Below are positions 1-9,402 of a stretch of DNA of 64,000 bases, piece after piece (position 1 is the stretch's first letter; the number at the start of each line of letters is the position of its first letter). Below the pieces are notes generated by a model that was not told the origin of the DNA, made no database searches, and was given only the letters and a program-made list of their open reading frames with translations. The position numbers and the translations under genes are program-made. The DNA is from Paracoccus sp. (in: a-proteobacteria) (GTDB lineage: Bacteria > Pseudomonadota > Alphaproteobacteria > Rhodobacterales > Rhodobacteraceae): positions 84,781 to 148,780 of the forward strand of contig NZ_JAUNTN010000005.1 of assembly GCF_030538695.1 (NCBI RefSeq), written 5' to 3'.

Positions 1-625
1 GCTGGCCCCCGAGGCGCAAAAGGCAATGGCGGCGCGGGGCGTGCCGGGAATTGCGGACGACCCGCGCTTTTGGGCCAGCGGCATCAGCCTTGTGGCGCAT
101 ATGCAAAACCCTCATGCGCCTGCCGTTCATATGAACACGCGGATGTTCTGGACGCCGGGCGCGTGGTGGTTCGGCGGTGGTGCGGACCTGAACCCCTGCA
201 TCGAATACCCGGCGGATACGGTGCATTTTCATGGCGTTCTGCGTGACGCCTGCACACCGAATGGGGCGGATTACTACGACCGTTTCAAGGCTTGGGCGGA
301 TGAGTATTTCTTTATCCCGCATCGGGGCCGGGCGCGGGGTGTCGGCGGGATCTTCTACGATGACCTGAACACGGGCGACTGGTCCGCTGATTTCGCCTTT
401 ACCCGCGCTGTGGGCGAGGCTTTTCTGCCCGCCTTTCTGCCTTTGGCCGAGGCGCATATGGCCGATCCGTGGGATGATGCCGCCAAGGATGCGCAACTGG
501 TCCATCGCGGGCTTTATGCGGAATATAACCTTGTCTATGACCGCGGCACCAAATTCGGGCTGGCGACCGGCCATGATGCCAATGCGGTGCTGATGAGCCT
601 GCCGCCCTTGGCAAAATGGGTCTAA
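1..625 (+). CDS. hemF: Oxygen-dependent coproporphyrinogen III oxidase, C-terminal part (start lies before the window)
   Basis: The enzyme oxidatively decarboxylates coproporphyrinogen III to protoporphyrinogen IX with O2, a late step of cytoplasmic haem synthesis. The reading frame is open from the first complete codon (base 2) to TAA at 623-625, about 207 residues. HemF hallmarks are visible: HMNTRMFW, WWFGGGADLNP, RGVGGIFYDDLN and YNLVYDRGTKFGL. The protein ends shortly after LPPLAKW, as I recall for alphaproteobacterial HemF, so the end looks natural. hemE and hemC lie 10 kb downstream, so haem genes are scattered through this region. Confidence 0.95.
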   Translation, partial: LAPEAQKAMAARGVPGIADDPRFWASGISLVAHMQNPHAPAVHMNTRMFWTPGAWWFGGGADLNPCIEYPADTVHFHGVLRDACTPNGADYYDRFKAWADEYFFIPHRGRARGVGGIFYDDLNTGDWSADFAFTRAVGEAFLPAFLPLAEAHMADPWDDAAKDAQLVHRGLYAEYNLVYDRGTKFGLATGHDANAVLMSLPPLAKWV

Positions 626-744
626 GTGCGGATTTTCCCCGGAAAATGCCGGATATGAAATTGCGTCCGGCCGTGCCTGCGCATATCACACAAGCCTGTC
701 CGGCTGCGTCTGTTCCGTGCGCCGGAAAGTGACTCAAGGAGGGA

Positions 745-1557
745 ATGATGACCGTGAAACTGGCCCTGACGGGTGCGCTGCTGGCGCTGGCGCTGACCAC
801 CCCTGCGATGGCGGACCTACTGGAGGATGTGAAAACCGCAGGCAAGATCACTACCGCGACCGACATGCATTTCGCGCCTTTCGACATGCTGGTGAACGGC
901 ACCTATGAAGGCATGACCAAGGACCTGTTCGATGCGGTCAGTCAGGAAATCGGGGCCGAGCCGGTCTATCAGGATATTCCGTGGCCCGCGCAGCTTCCGG
1001 GGCTGGAGGTTGGCAAGTTTGACATCATCATCGCGCCGGTCGTCATCACCCCCGAGCGGCTGGAGCGTTACGCCTTCAGCCTGCCGATTGCGGATGGCAC
1101 CGTGGGGCTGGTTCGTGCCGCACGCAACGATGCCGTGCAAAAGCCTGAGGATATTGCGGGAAAGACGGTTGGGGTGCAGCAGGGGACTGCGCAGTTCCGC
1201 CAGCTTGTCGCCTTTGGTGACAGCCTTGGCGGGGTGACGGTCAAAGAATATGGCACCATGGACGAGGCTTATGCCGATCTGGCGGCGGGGCGTCTGGATG
1301 CGGTGGCGGGATCGTCCCCGAACCTTGCCTATCTGGTCAAGAACCGCCCCGAAACGTTTGCCATGACCGAACCGGCCACCTTTGGTCAGCCGAAATACTA
1401 TGCTTGGGCGCTGCGCAAGGATGACAATTCCGCCAGCTTCGTGCAGGCGGTCAACGCGGCGATCCTGAAACTGCACGACGATGGCCGTCTGGCTGAAATC
1501 CAGCAGAAATGGCTGGGGGCTACGCCGGAACTGCCGCGTGAAGTGCCGGCTGAATAA
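745..1557 (+). CDS. Polar amino-acid ABC transporter, periplasmic substrate-binding protein
   Basis: This 270-residue protein has a Sec signal peptide (residues 1-23, cut after AMA) and a family 3 solute-binding fold (SBP_bac_3). It should capture an amino acid or opine-like compound in the periplasm and hand it to the two permeases encoded next. An AAGGAGGG ribosome site at 735-742 lies just before two adjacent ATG codons (745 and 748); either could start it. It is the first gene of a four-gene unit of binding protein, permease, permease and ATPase. The substrate cannot be read from sequence. Confidence 0.9.
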   Translation: MMTVKLALTGALLALALTTPAMADLLEDVKTAGKITTATDMHFAPFDMLVNGTYEGMTKDLFDAVSQEIGAEPVYQDIPWPAQLPGLEVGKFDIIIAPVVITPERLERYAFSLPIADGTVGLVRAARNDAVQKPEDIAGKTVGVQQGTAQFRQLVAFGDSLGGVTVKEYGTMDEAYADLAAGRLDAVAGSSPNLAYLVKNRPETFAMTEPATFGQPKYYAWALRKDDNSASFVQAVNAAILKLHDDGRLAEIQQKWLGATPELPREVPAE

Positions 1558-1607
1558 TTGGGATCAGGCGGGGAAACCCGCCTGTCCTCTGCCGCGAAAG
1601 ACTGGCG

Positions 1608-2255
1608 ATGTTTTCCGTTCCGACCTTTCTTGACAGCTTTGGCCCGCTGGCCTGGGCCGCGCGTTATACGCTGCTGGTCTCGGGCCTTGGCATTGCGCTG
1701 GGGCTGGTGATCGCGGCGCTGATCTGCGCGGCGGCGCTGTCGCCTGTGGTTGCGCTGCGCCGCTTTGCTGCTGTCTGGGTCAGTTTTCTGCGTGGCGTGC
1801 CGCTGCTGGTGCAACTTTTGCTGATGTATTACCTGCTGCCGGTGATTGGGGTGAATGTGCCGGCGCTGGCTGCTGCCGTGATTGCCGTGGGAATCTGTGC
1901 CAGCGCCTATATCAGCGAAATCTGGCGCGGCGCGATCAATGCCCTGCCGCGCGGGCAGGTTGAGGCCGCCATGGCTATCGGTATGACCCCGCGCGCTATC
2001 TGGGGCCGGGTGGTGCTGCCGCAGGCGGTGGCGATGTCGCTGCCTGCGTTGATGAATGAGCTGATCTTGCTGGTCAAAGCGTCTTCGCTGGTGTCGGTGG
2101 TTGGCATCCTTGAGCTGACCCGTGCCAGTCAGGCGCAGGCCGCGACGACCTTTCGCCCGCTGGAAGCCTATCTGGCCGCGGCCTGCATTTATCTGGCGAT
2201 CAACCTGTGCCTTGCCGCGCTTGGACGCTGGCTGGAACACCGGATGGCGGTCTGA
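1608..2255 (+). CDS. Polar amino-acid ABC transporter permease (HisM/GlnP type), first subunit
   Basis: A 215-residue inner-membrane permease with about five hydrophobic helices. The cytoplasmic EAA loop is readable as GQVEAAMAIGMTPRAIWGRV, the surface that docks on the ATPase. It starts 50 bp after the binding-protein gene. Its TGA overlaps the ATG of the second permease gene by one base, indicating translational coupling. The two permeases should form a heterodimeric channel. Substrate is unknown. Confidence 0.9.
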   Translation: MFSVPTFLDSFGPLAWAARYTLLVSGLGIALGLVIAALICAAALSPVVALRRFAAVWVSFLRGVPLLVQLLLMYYLLPVIGVNVPALAAAVIAVGICASAYISEIWRGAINALPRGQVEAAMAIGMTPRAIWGRVVLPQAVAMSLPALMNELILLVKASSLVSVVGILELTRASQAQAATTFRPLEAYLAAACIYLAINLCLAALGRWLEHRMAV

Positions 2256-2917
2256 TGGACTGGGGTGTGCTTCAGCAATACGGCCCGATGCTGCTGCGCG
2301 GCTTTGGCATGACGGTGTTCTGCTGGCTGGCAGGGTCGGTCCTCGGTATGGCGCTGGGCCTGCTGATCGCGCTGGCCCAGCGATACAGTCCGCGCCCGCT
2401 GCGCTGGTTGCTGCAAGCCTGGATCGAGATTATTCGCGGCACGCCCTTTCTGGTGCAGCTTTTCGTGCTGTATTACGGCGGGCCGCTGGTCGGGCTGCGG
2501 CTGGATGCGGTTCCGGCGGGGCTGCTGGGGCTGACGATTTATGGCAGCCCCTATTTTGCCGAGATTTTCCGCTCGGGTTTCAAGGCCGTGCCGGTTGGTC
2601 AGCTAGAGGCCGCCCGCGCCATTGGTATGTCCGAAGCAGCGATCACCCGCCGCATCCTGTTGCCATTGGGGTTGGTGTCGGCGCTGCCGGCTCTGGTCAA
2701 TTTCTCGATCATTCTGACCAAGGAAACGGTGATTTTGTCGATGATTACCGTGCCGGAGCTGATGTATCAGACCAGCCGCATGTCCACCGAAACCTTCCGC
2801 TATCTGGAAGCCAACCTCGTGCTGGCGCTGTTCTTCTGGGGTCTGGTCGAGGTGATCTCCCGCGTTGGGCGGCGGCTGGAAACCCGCATCACCCGCCATC
2901 TGACCGAAAGGGTTTGA
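2255..2917 (+). CDS. Polar amino-acid ABC transporter permease, second subunit
   Basis: The start is taken as ATG 2255, which overlaps the previous stop codon; the open frame extends 16 codons upstream but that part lies inside the preceding gene. The 220-residue product has multiple membrane helices and the EAA-loop motif GQLEAARAIGMSEAAITRRI. The segment IEIIRGTPFLVQLFVLYY is characteristic of HisMQ-type permeases. It pairs with the upstream permease and the ATPase that starts 3 bp downstream. Confidence 0.9.
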   Translation: MDWGVLQQYGPMLLRGFGMTVFCWLAGSVLGMALGLLIALAQRYSPRPLRWLLQAWIEIIRGTPFLVQLFVLYYGGPLVGLRLDAVPAGLLGLTIYGSPYFAEIFRSGFKAVPVGQLEAARAIGMSEAAITRRILLPLGLVSALPALVNFSIILTKETVILSMITVPELMYQTSRMSTETFRYLEANLVLALFFWGLVEVISRVGRRLETRITRHLTERV

Positions 2918-2920
2918 GCC

Positions 2921-3694
2921 ATGCAGGCCGCCGCCGTCGATATCCGCAAGCTGAGCAAGTTCTATGGCCCGTTTCAGGCGTTGAAAGATGTGGATCTGAC
3001 GATTCCACCGGGCAAGGTCACATGCCTGATCGGCCCTTCGGGATCGGGGAAATCCACGCTGCTGCGCTGTATCAATTTCCTTGAGGCCTATGACGCGGGC
3101 GAAGTGCTGATCGACGGGCAGTTGATCGGCTATGACAGCCCCGGCGGGCGGCGGATGTCTGCCCGCCGCCTGCGCGAGATGCGGCGCGGTATCGGCATGG
3201 TGTTTCAGCAATTCAACCTGTGGCCGCATATGACCGCACTGGAGAATGTCGCCGAAGGGCTGATCCGGGTGCGCGGCCTGCCCAAGCCCGAGGCTGCCCG
3301 TCAGGCCGAAGCCGCCTTGCGCAAGGTCGGGCTTGGCGACCGGATGCAGAACCACCCGGCGCGGCTGTCGGGCGGCCAGCAACAGCGCGTCGCCATTGCC
3401 CGCGCCATTGCGATGGAACCGCGGCTGATGCTGTTTGACGAACCGACCAGCGCGCTGGACCCGGAATTGGTGGGCGAGGTGCTGAACGTGATGAAAGCCC
3501 TTGCCGCCGAGGGCATGACCATGGTCGTGGTTACGCATGAGATGGGCTTCGCCGCCCATGTCGCGGACCGGGTCGCCTTTATGGACGCGGGCGAAATGGT
3601 CGCCGTGGATACCCCCGACCGTATCCTGCACCAGCCGCAGGATGCCCGGATTCAGGGTTTCCTGCGCAGCTATCGGGAGCGAAACAGCTTTTAG
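2921..3694 (+). CDS. Polar amino-acid ABC transporter ATP-binding protein (GlnQ/HisP type)
   Basis: A 257-residue ABC ATPase that powers the upstream permease pair at the cytoplasmic face. Walker A is GPSGSGKST (38-46), the signature is LSGGQ (149-153) and Walker B is LFDEP (171-175), followed by an H-loop in VVTHEMGF. Length and motifs match PAAT-family ATPases. It is the last gene of the transporter unit and ends with a 4-bp tail-to-tail overlap with the convergent Fur-family gene, leaving no room for a separate terminator. Confidence 0.93.
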   Translation: MQAAAVDIRKLSKFYGPFQALKDVDLTIPPGKVTCLIGPSGSGKSTLLRCINFLEAYDAGEVLIDGQLIGYDSPGGRRMSARRLREMRRGIGMVFQQFNLWPHMTALENVAEGLIRVRGLPKPEAARQAEAALRKVGLGDRMQNHPARLSGGQQQRVAIARAIAMEPRLMLFDEPTSALDPELVGEVLNVMKALAAEGMTMVVVTHEMGFAAHVADRVAFMDAGEMVAVDTPDRILHQPQDARIQGFLRSYRERNSF

Positions 3695-4104
3695 GGGCGC
3701 TTGCGCACATAGATTTCAAGGCGGTGGCTGACAATCTCGAACCCGTATGAGCGGGCGATTTCGTCTTGCAGCCGTTCGATCTCGTCCGAGCGGAACTCGA
3801 TCACCTCGCCGCTGTCAACATTGATGAAGTGATCGTGGTGTTCGTCCGGTGCGGGTTCATAGCGCAGCCTGCCATCGTCGAACATATGGCGCTCGATCAG
3901 GCCAAGCTCGGCCAGCTTGTTCATGGTGCGATAAATCGTGGCGATGTTGACACCCGGTTCTATCCGGCTGACGCGGCGGTGCAATTCCTCGACATCGGGA
4001 TGATCGCCGGATTGATCGAGAACCTTCAGAATGATCCGGCGTGGCCCGGTGATCCGCAACCCGGCCTTGCGGCAGCGGTCAATCAGGCTGTCGGGGTCGG
4101 TCAT
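3691..4104 (-). CDS. mur: Fur-family metal-responsive repressor, probably the manganese regulator Mur
   Basis: A 137-residue Fur-fold regulator: winged helix with recognition segment [20 protein letters not shown] (51-70) and the dimerisation and metal motif HHDHF (89-93). The CxxC structural zinc pairs of classical Fur/Zur are absent; the only cysteine is Cys11. It is divergent from sitABCD, the usual arrangement of alphaproteobacterial Mur, which represses Mn import when Mn is sufficient. Two candidate operators lie in the shared intergenic region. The Mur assignment rests on this context; an iron-sensing Fur cannot be excluded. Confidence 0.8.
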   Translation of the reverse strand: MTDPDSLIDRCRKAGLRITGPRRIILKVLDQSGDHPDVEELHRRVSRIEPGVNIATIYRTMNKLAELGLIERHMFDDGRLRYEPAPDEHHDHFINVDSGEVIEFRSDEIERLQDEIARSYGFEIVSHRLEIYVRKRP

Positions 4105-4161
4105 GCGTTTCCACCGCGTAAAGGGTCGTTCACCGGGGAATTAGCACGGTTGGGTTCTTGT

Positions 4162-4176
4162 TGCAAATGAATCGCA
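4162..4176 (+). promoter_or_regulatory. Candidate Mur/Fur operator 1
   Basis: TGCAAATGAATCGCA, an imperfect TGC...GCA dyad embedded between two TTGCAA hexamers (4161-4166 and 4178-4183). It differs from the second site by one base and lies between the divergent regulator and sitA genes, so it could act on both. The role is inferred from position and similarity to TGCAAAT-type Mur sites. Confidence 0.6.
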
Positions 4177-4209
4177 CTTGCAATTTGTCTGGTGGCTGCT
4201 ATCCCTAGA

Positions 4210-4224
4210 TGCAAGTGAATCGCA
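4210..4224 (+). promoter_or_regulatory. Candidate Mur/Fur operator 2
   Basis: TGCAAGTGAATCGCA, identical to operator 1 in 14 of 15 positions and 48 bp downstream of it, ending about 20 bp before the sitA start codon. A repressor here would block transcription or elongation into sitABCD. Confidence 0.6.
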
Positions 4225-4245
4225 TCTGATGGTGAAAGGGTGAGA

Positions 4246-5151
4246 ATGTCGGTCAGGGCAGGGGTGATTGCGGGGGCAGCGGTTTGGGCGCTGACGACAG
4301 GTGCGGCGCTGGCCAGCCCGGAGCGGATGAAGGTCGTGACCACCTTTACCGTGCTGGCTGATATGGCGCAGCAGGTGGCGGGGGATGCGGCGGATGTGGT
4401 GTCCGTGACCCGCCCGGGGGCCGAGATCCACGGCTATGAACCCACGCCGCAGGATCTGGTTCGGGCGCATGGGGCCGATCTGATCCTGTGGAACGGGCTG
4501 AATCTGGAGCTGTGGTTCGAACAATTCCTGAACCGATCCGGCGATGTGCCTTCGGTGGTGCTGAGCGATGGTATCAGCCAAATCCCGATCCGCGCGGGGG
4601 CTTATGAGGGTGCGCCGAACCCTCATGCCTGGATGGGGTTGGATAATGCGCTGATCTATATTGATAACATCCGTGACGCGTTCATCGCGCAAGACCCTGA
4701 AAATGCTGTCACCTATACCACCAATGCCGCCGCTTATCAGGACCAGTTGCGGGCGGTGATCGAGCCTTTGCGCAGCCGTATTGCTGCCATCCCCGAGGAT
4801 CGCCGCTGGCTGGTGACATGCGAAGGGGCCTTCAGCTATCTGGCGCGTGATTTCGGGATGCAGGAACTGTATCTGTGGCCGATTAACGCCGATCAGACCG
4901 GCACGCCGCGGCAGGTGCAGCAGGTGATCGACGGCGTGCGTCAGCATGATATTCCTGTGGTGTTTTGTGAAAGCACCGTCAACACCGCCCCGGCGCAGCA
5001 GGTCGCGCGTGAGACCGGGGCGCTTTACGGCGGTGTCCTGTATGTGGACAGCCTGTCGGCACCCGACGGGCCGGTGCCGACCTATCTGGACTTGCTGAAA
5101 ACCACCGCCGAAACCATTGCCGAGGGGCTGGAACGTGGGGTGGCACGATGA
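4246..5151 (+). CDS. sitA: Manganese/iron ABC transporter periplasmic binding protein SitA
   Basis: A 301-residue cluster A-I metal-binding lipocalin-like receptor with a Sec signal peptide (cleavage near residue 23). The four expected metal ligands are visible as His62, His127, Glu193 and Asp268, the two-His/Glu/Asp set of Mn/Fe receptors; no His-rich zinc loop is present, which argues against ZnuA. ATG 4246 is chosen over GTG 4240 because GAAAGGG (4234-4240) is then correctly spaced. It heads sitABCD and overlaps sitB by 4 bp. Confidence 0.9.
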   Translation: MSVRAGVIAGAAVWALTTGAALASPERMKVVTTFTVLADMAQQVAGDAADVVSVTRPGAEIHGYEPTPQDLVRAHGADLILWNGLNLELWFEQFLNRSGDVPSVVLSDGISQIPIRAGAYEGAPNPHAWMGLDNALIYIDNIRDAFIAQDPENAVTYTTNAAAYQDQLRAVIEPLRSRIAAIPEDRRWLVTCEGAFSYLARDFGMQELYLWPINADQTGTPRQVQQVIDGVRQHDIPVVFCESTVNTAPAQQVARETGALYGGVLYVDSLSAPDGPVPTYLDLLKTTAETIAEGLERGVAR

Positions 5152-6020
5152 TCGGCGCCCCGGATGATCTGGCGGGCGGGATCGCGGCGCAGCATGTCAC
5201 CGTGACCTATCGCAACGGGTTTACCGCGCTGCGCGACGCGTCTTTCGCGGTGCCGCGCGGGACGGTGACAGCACTGGTCGGGGTGAATGGCGCGGGCAAA
5301 TCGACGCTGTTCAAGGCGATTATGGGTTTTGTGCCGCTGGCGCGGGGTGAGATCCGCTTGCTGGGGATGAGCGTCAAACAGGCGTTGCGCCGCAATCTGG
5401 TCGCCTATGTCCCGCAGGCAGAGGATGTGGACTGGTCCTTTCCGGTGCTGGTCGAGGATGTGGTGATGATGGGCCGCTATGGCCACATGGGCTTTTTGCG
5501 CCGCGCATCAGACCGCGACCGGCAGGCGGTGACGGATGCGCTGGCCCGCGTGAACATGCTGGATTTCCGTCACCGCCAGATTGGCGAGCTGTCCGGCGGT
5601 CAGAAAAAGCGCGTCTTTCTGGCCCGCGCGCTGGCGCAGGAAGGTCAGGTGATCCTGTTGGACGAGCCTTTCGCCGGTGTTGATGTGCAGACCGAAGATC
5701 AGATCATTGCGCTGTTGCGCGAGTTGCGCGACGAAGGCCGGGTGATGCTGGTGTCCACCCATAACCTTGGTTCGGTGCCTGAGTTCTGCGACCGCACGGT
5801 TCTGGTCAAAGGCACTGTGCTGGCCTATGGCCCGACCGAGACGACCTTTACCCGCGACAACCTGCAACGCACCTTTGGCGGCGTCCTGAGGCATTTCACC
5901 CTTGGCGGTGCTGATCTGCATGACGATGACGACGGGCGCAAGCTGCTGATCCTGACCGATGATGAGCGCCCTCTGGTCAAATACGGCAACGAAATCCGCA
6001 CGCTGGAGGAGCCGCGATGA
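5148..6020 (+). CDS. sitB: Manganese/iron ABC transporter ATP-binding protein SitB
   Basis: A 290-residue ABC ATPase with Walker [10 protein letters not shown] (45-53), signature LSGGQKKR (148-155) and Walker B LLDEP (170-174). The DVDWSFPV segment before the signature is typical of Mn/Zn transporter ATPases. Start and stop codons overlap both neighbours by 4 bp (ATGA), so sitA-sitB-sitC are translationally coupled. Confidence 0.92.
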   Translation: MIGAPDDLAGGIAAQHVTVTYRNGFTALRDASFAVPRGTVTALVGVNGAGKSTLFKAIMGFVPLARGEIRLLGMSVKQALRRNLVAYVPQAEDVDWSFPVLVEDVVMMGRYGHMGFLRRASDRDRQAVTDALARVNMLDFRHRQIGELSGGQKKRVFLARALAQEGQVILLDEPFAGVDVQTEDQIIALLRELRDEGRVMLVSTHNLGSVPEFCDRTVLVKGTVLAYGPTETTFTRDNLQRTFGGVLRHFTLGGADLHDDDDGRKLLILTDDERPLVKYGNEIRTLEEPR

Positions 6021-6862
6021 ACGCCCTGCTGGAGCCGTTCAGCTATGGTTACATGACCAATGCCATGCTGGTTTCGGCGCTGGTTGGCGGTGTCTGCGCT
6101 TTTCTGTCGGCCTATCTGATGCTGAAAGGCTGGTCGCTGATCGGGGACGCATTGTCCCATTCCGTTGTTCCGGGGGTGGCGGGAGCCTATATGCTGGGCC
6201 TGCCCTTTGCGATGGGAGCGTTCATCTCGGGCGGGCTGGCGGCGGTGGCGATGCTGTTTCTGACCGGGCGTTCGGGGCTGAAAACCGATGTGATTATCGG
6301 GATTATTTTCACGTCGTTCTTTGGGCTTGGCCTGTTCATGGTGTCGCTGAACCCGGTGGCAATTTCGGTGCAGACCATCACCATGGGCAATATTTTGGCC
6401 ATCACCCCCGAGGACACCGCGCAGCTTGTCATTATCGGGCTGGTCTCGCTGGCCGTGCTGGCGCTGAAATGGAAAGACCTGCTGGTGGTGTTCTTTGACG
6501 AAAGCCATGCGCGGTCCATAGGTTTGCGTCCGGGGCTGCTGAAAGTCGTGTTTTTCACCTTGCTGTCGGCCTGTGTCGTGGCGGCGATGCAGACGGTCGG
6601 CGCGTTTCTGGTGGTGGCGATGGTGGTCACGCCGGGGGCAACCGCCTATCTGCTGTGCGACCGCTTTCCGCGGCTGATCCTGACCTCGGTTGCGATCGGG
6701 GCAGGGACCAGCTTTGCCGGGGCCTATATCAGCTATTTTCTGGACGGGGCGACCGGCGGTGTGATCGTGCTGTTGCAAGTGCTGATCTTTCTGGCGGTAT
6801 TTGTTCTGGCGCCGAAATACGGGCTGCTGGCCGCCCGCCGCCGCGCCATGTCGGGGGGCTGA
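6017..6862 (+). CDS. sitC: Manganese/iron ABC transporter permease SitC
   Basis: A 281-residue, very hydrophobic ABC-3 family permease with about eight membrane segments. The motif [20 protein letters not shown] near residues 36-55 is conserved in ZnuB/SitC/SitD proteins. It overlaps sitB by 4 bp and is followed 2 bp later by a paralogous permease. Two permease genes are typical of SitABCD and unlike single-permease ZnuABC. Confidence 0.92.
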   Translation: MNALLEPFSYGYMTNAMLVSALVGGVCAFLSAYLMLKGWSLIGDALSHSVVPGVAGAYMLGLPFAMGAFISGGLAAVAMLFLTGRSGLKTDVIIGIIFTSFFGLGLFMVSLNPVAISVQTITMGNILAITPEDTAQLVIIGLVSLAVLALKWKDLLVVFFDESHARSIGLRPGLLKVVFFTLLSACVVAAMQTVGAFLVVAMVVTPGATAYLLCDRFPRLILTSVAIGAGTSFAGAYISYFLDGATGGVIVLLQVLIFLAVFVLAPKYGLLAARRRAMSGG

Positions 6863-6864
6863 GG

Positions 6865-7683
6865 ATGGAGGCGCTGACTCTGCCGTTTCAGTTCGGCTTT
6901 ATGCAGAATGCATTTCTGATTGCGGTGATCGTATCTGTTCCTACGGCGCTGTTGTCTTGCTTTCTGGTGGTCAAAGGCTGGGCGCTGATGGGTGATGCTG
7001 TCAGCCATGCGGTGCTGCCGGGGATCATTCTGGCCTATGTGCTTGGTGTGCCGCTGATCCTTGGAGCCTTTGGCGCGGGGATGGTCACGGCGCTGGCGAC
7101 CGGCTGGCTGACCGAGAACAGCCGCGTCAAGCAGGACACGATCATGGGCGTGGTGTTTTCCGGCATGTTCGCGCTGGGGATCGTGATCTATGTCGGGCTG
7201 GATACGAATGTGCATCTGGATCACATCCTGTTCGGCAATATGCTGGGAGTTGGCGCGGATGATCTGTGGACGGCGGGGCTGATTGCACTGTTTGTGACCG
7301 CAGCCCTGCTGCTGAAATGGCGCGACCTGATGCTTCACGCCTTTGATCCCGCGCAGGCGTGGGCCTCGGGTCTGCCGGTGGGGCTGCTGCACTATGGCTT
7401 GTTAACCATTCTGTCGCTGACCATTGTGGCCACGCTGTCGGCAACCGGGCTGATTCTGGCCGTCGGCCTGCTGATCGCACCCGGAGCGATTGCCTTTCTG
7501 CTGGTGCGCCGCTTTGGCGCGATGCTGACGGTTGCGGTGGCGGTCTGCATGGGGTCGATGCTGGCCGGTGTCTGGCTGAGCTTTTACCTTGACAGTGCAC
7601 CCGCGCCGACCATCATCCTGATCCTGACCGGGCTGTTCATTCTGACGCTGGCCCGCCGCATCTGGCTGACCCGTCAGGCGTGA
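6865..7683 (+). CDS. sitD: Manganese/iron ABC transporter permease SitD
   Basis: The start ATG 6865 lies 2 bp after the sitC stop; an open frame extends 70 codons upstream but only inside sitC. The 272-residue product is a second ABC-3 permease with the parallel motif VKGWALMGDAVSHAVLPGII. It completes the metal importer and is the last gene of the operon; the next gene starts 69 bp later. Confidence 0.92.
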   Translation: MEALTLPFQFGFMQNAFLIAVIVSVPTALLSCFLVVKGWALMGDAVSHAVLPGIILAYVLGVPLILGAFGAGMVTALATGWLTENSRVKQDTIMGVVFSGMFALGIVIYVGLDTNVHLDHILFGNMLGVGADDLWTAGLIALFVTAALLLKWRDLMLHAFDPAQAWASGLPVGLLHYGLLTILSLTIVATLSATGLILAVGLLIAPGAIAFLLVRRFGAMLTVAVAVCMGSMLAGVWLSFYLDSAPAPTIILILTGLFILTLARRIWLTRQA

Positions 7684-7752
7684 CGTTGCGTCCTGATGGA
7701 CAGGGGGCCTGATGCGGGCTGCAATCTCCGAAAGCAGTCCGGGGAGGGGACG

Positions 7753-9402
7753 ATGGGGGATGAAACCGATGTCGTGATTATCGGCGCAGGTCTGGCCGGT
7801 CTGGTGGCCGCCTGCGAGGCGGTGCAGCGCGGGCGGCGGGTGATCCTGCTGGATCAGGAAAATCGCGCCAATCTGGGCGGGCAGGCGTTCTGGTCGCTGG
7901 GCGGGCTATTCATGGTCAATACGCCGGAACAGTGCCGGATGCGGATTCGGGACAGTCTGGAACTGGCGCGGACCGACTGGCTTGGTTCGGCAGGGTTTGA
8001 CCGGGCCGAAGACCACTGGCCCCGGCTGTGGGCCGAAGCCTATCTGGATTTTGCCGCCGGAGAGATGCGGCCATGGCTGCACGGCCTCGGGATGCGCTGG
8101 TTCCCTGTGGTCGGCTGGGCCGAGCGCGGCGGCAGCCTTGCGCATCAGCATGGTAATGCGGTGCCGCGCTTTCATGTGACCTGGGGGACCGGGCCGGGGG
8201 TGCTGGCGCCCTTTATCCGCCAGATTGAGCAGGCCGAAGCCGAGGGGCGCATCGCCCTGCGCTTTCGCCACCGTGTCACGGCGCTGACAGGCGGGGCGGG
8301 GGGCATCACCGGCGTTCAGGGTGAGGTTCTGGCCGATGATCCGGCCGAACGCGGCCAGCCCTCGAACCGGCAGGTGATCCGCGATTTTGCCATCCGCGCC
8401 GGGGCGGTGATCGTGGCCAGCGGCGGCATTGGCGGGAATGAGGCCCTCGTGCGGCAGAACTGGCCTGCGGCGCGGCTTGGCCCGGCACCGGAGAGCATGG
8501 TTTGCGGGGTGCCGGCCCATGTGGACGGGCTGATGATCGGTCATGCGCAGGCCGCAGGCGCGCGGGTCATCAACAATGACCGGATGTGGCATTACACCGA
8601 AGGCATCCGCAACTGGAACCCGATCTGGCCGAACCACGGCATCCGTATCCTGCCGGGGCCGTCCTCGATGTGGTTCGACGCCGATGGAAGCCGCCTGCCA
8701 GCGCCCTGCCTGCCGGGCTTTGACAGCCTGTCCACGTTGCGCCACCTGTGCCAGAACCGTCAGCCGTATTCGTGGTTCATCACCACGCAAAAGATCATCA
8801 AGAAAGAGTTTGCCCTGTCCGGGTCTGAACAAAACCCGGATATGACTGGCAAGAACATCGGTCTGCTGCTGCGCAGCCGTCTGGGTCGCGCCGCGCCGCC
8901 CCCGGTCGAGGCGTTCAAGACCCATGGCGAAGATTTTGTCGTCGCTGACCGGCTGGATGATCTGGTTGCGGGCATGAACCGCATTGGCGATCGGGCGCTG
9001 TCAGCGGGCCATCTGCGGGGGCAGATCGAGGCCCGTGATGCGGCGCTGAACAACCCGTTTTCCAAAGATGCGCAGATCATCGCCATCCGGCAGGCGCGTG
9101 CCTATCTTGGCGACCGCTTCATGCGCACCGCTCGTCCGCATCCTATCCTCGACCCGAAATCCGGCCCGCTGATTGCGGTGCGCCTGCATGTGCTGACCCG
9201 CAAAACGCTGGGCGGGCTGGAAACCGACCTGAGTGGGCAGGCGTTGGATGGGGCGGGCCGTGCCATTCCCGGCCTGTTTGCCTGCGGCGAGGCGGCGGGC
9301 TTTGGCGGCGGTGGCTATCACGGCTATAATGCGCTGGAAGGGACATTCCTTGGTGGCTGCATCTTTTCTGGCCGTGCCGCCGGGCGTGCGGCACTGGCCT
9401 AG
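7753..9402 (+). CDS. FAD-dependent oxidoreductase of the fumarate reductase/3-ketosteroid dehydrogenase family
   Basis: A 549-residue flavoprotein. An N-terminal Rossmann FAD motif VVIIGAGLAGL is followed by an acidic strand end ILLDQENRANLGGQAFWSLGG; the C-terminal FAD region reads GLFACGEAAGFGGGGYHGYNALEGTFLGG. This matches the FAD_binding_2 family (KstD, FrdA, and so-called FAD-binding dehydrogenases), but the substrate is not apparent and no steroid pathway genes are near. ATG 7753 is chosen over an upstream in-frame ATG (7696) because the conserved fold begins there and GGGAGGGG precedes it. It overlaps the convergent transporter gene by 4 bp. Confidence 0.85.
   Translation: MGDETDVVIIGAGLAGLVAACEAVQRGRRVILLDQENRANLGGQAFWSLGGLFMVNTPEQCRMRIRDSLELARTDWLGSAGFDRAEDHWPRLWAEAYLDFAAGEMRPWLHGLGMRWFPVVGWAERGGSLAHQHGNAVPRFHVTWGTGPGVLAPFIRQIEQAEAEGRIALRFRHRVTALTGGAGGITGVQGEVLADDPAERGQPSNRQVIRDFAIRAGAVIVASGGIGGNEALVRQNWPAARLGPAPESMVCGVPAHVDGLMIGHAQAAGARVINNDRMWHYTEGIRNWNPIWPNHGIRILPGPSSMWFDADGSRLPAPCLPGFDSLSTLRHLCQNRQPYSWFITTQKIIKKEFALSGSEQNPDMTGKNIGLLLRSRLGRAAPPPVEAFKTHGEDFVVADRLDDLVAGMNRIGDRALSAGHLRGQIEARDAALNNPFSKDAQIIAIRQARAYLGDRFMRTARPHPILDPKSGPLIAVRLHVLTRKTLGGLETDLSGQALDGAGRAIPGLFACGEAAGFGGGGYHGYNALEGTFLGGCIFSGRAAGRAALA

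Noticed and set aside
1-625. Premature end of HemF
   Set aside because: The protein ends soon after LPPLAKW, unlike the longer enterobacterial protein, but a short end is, as far as I recall, normal in alphaproteobacteria.
632-647. Hairpin ATTTTCC/GGAAAAT after hemF as terminator
   Set aside because: The loop is only two bases and no T-run follows, so termination is not supported.
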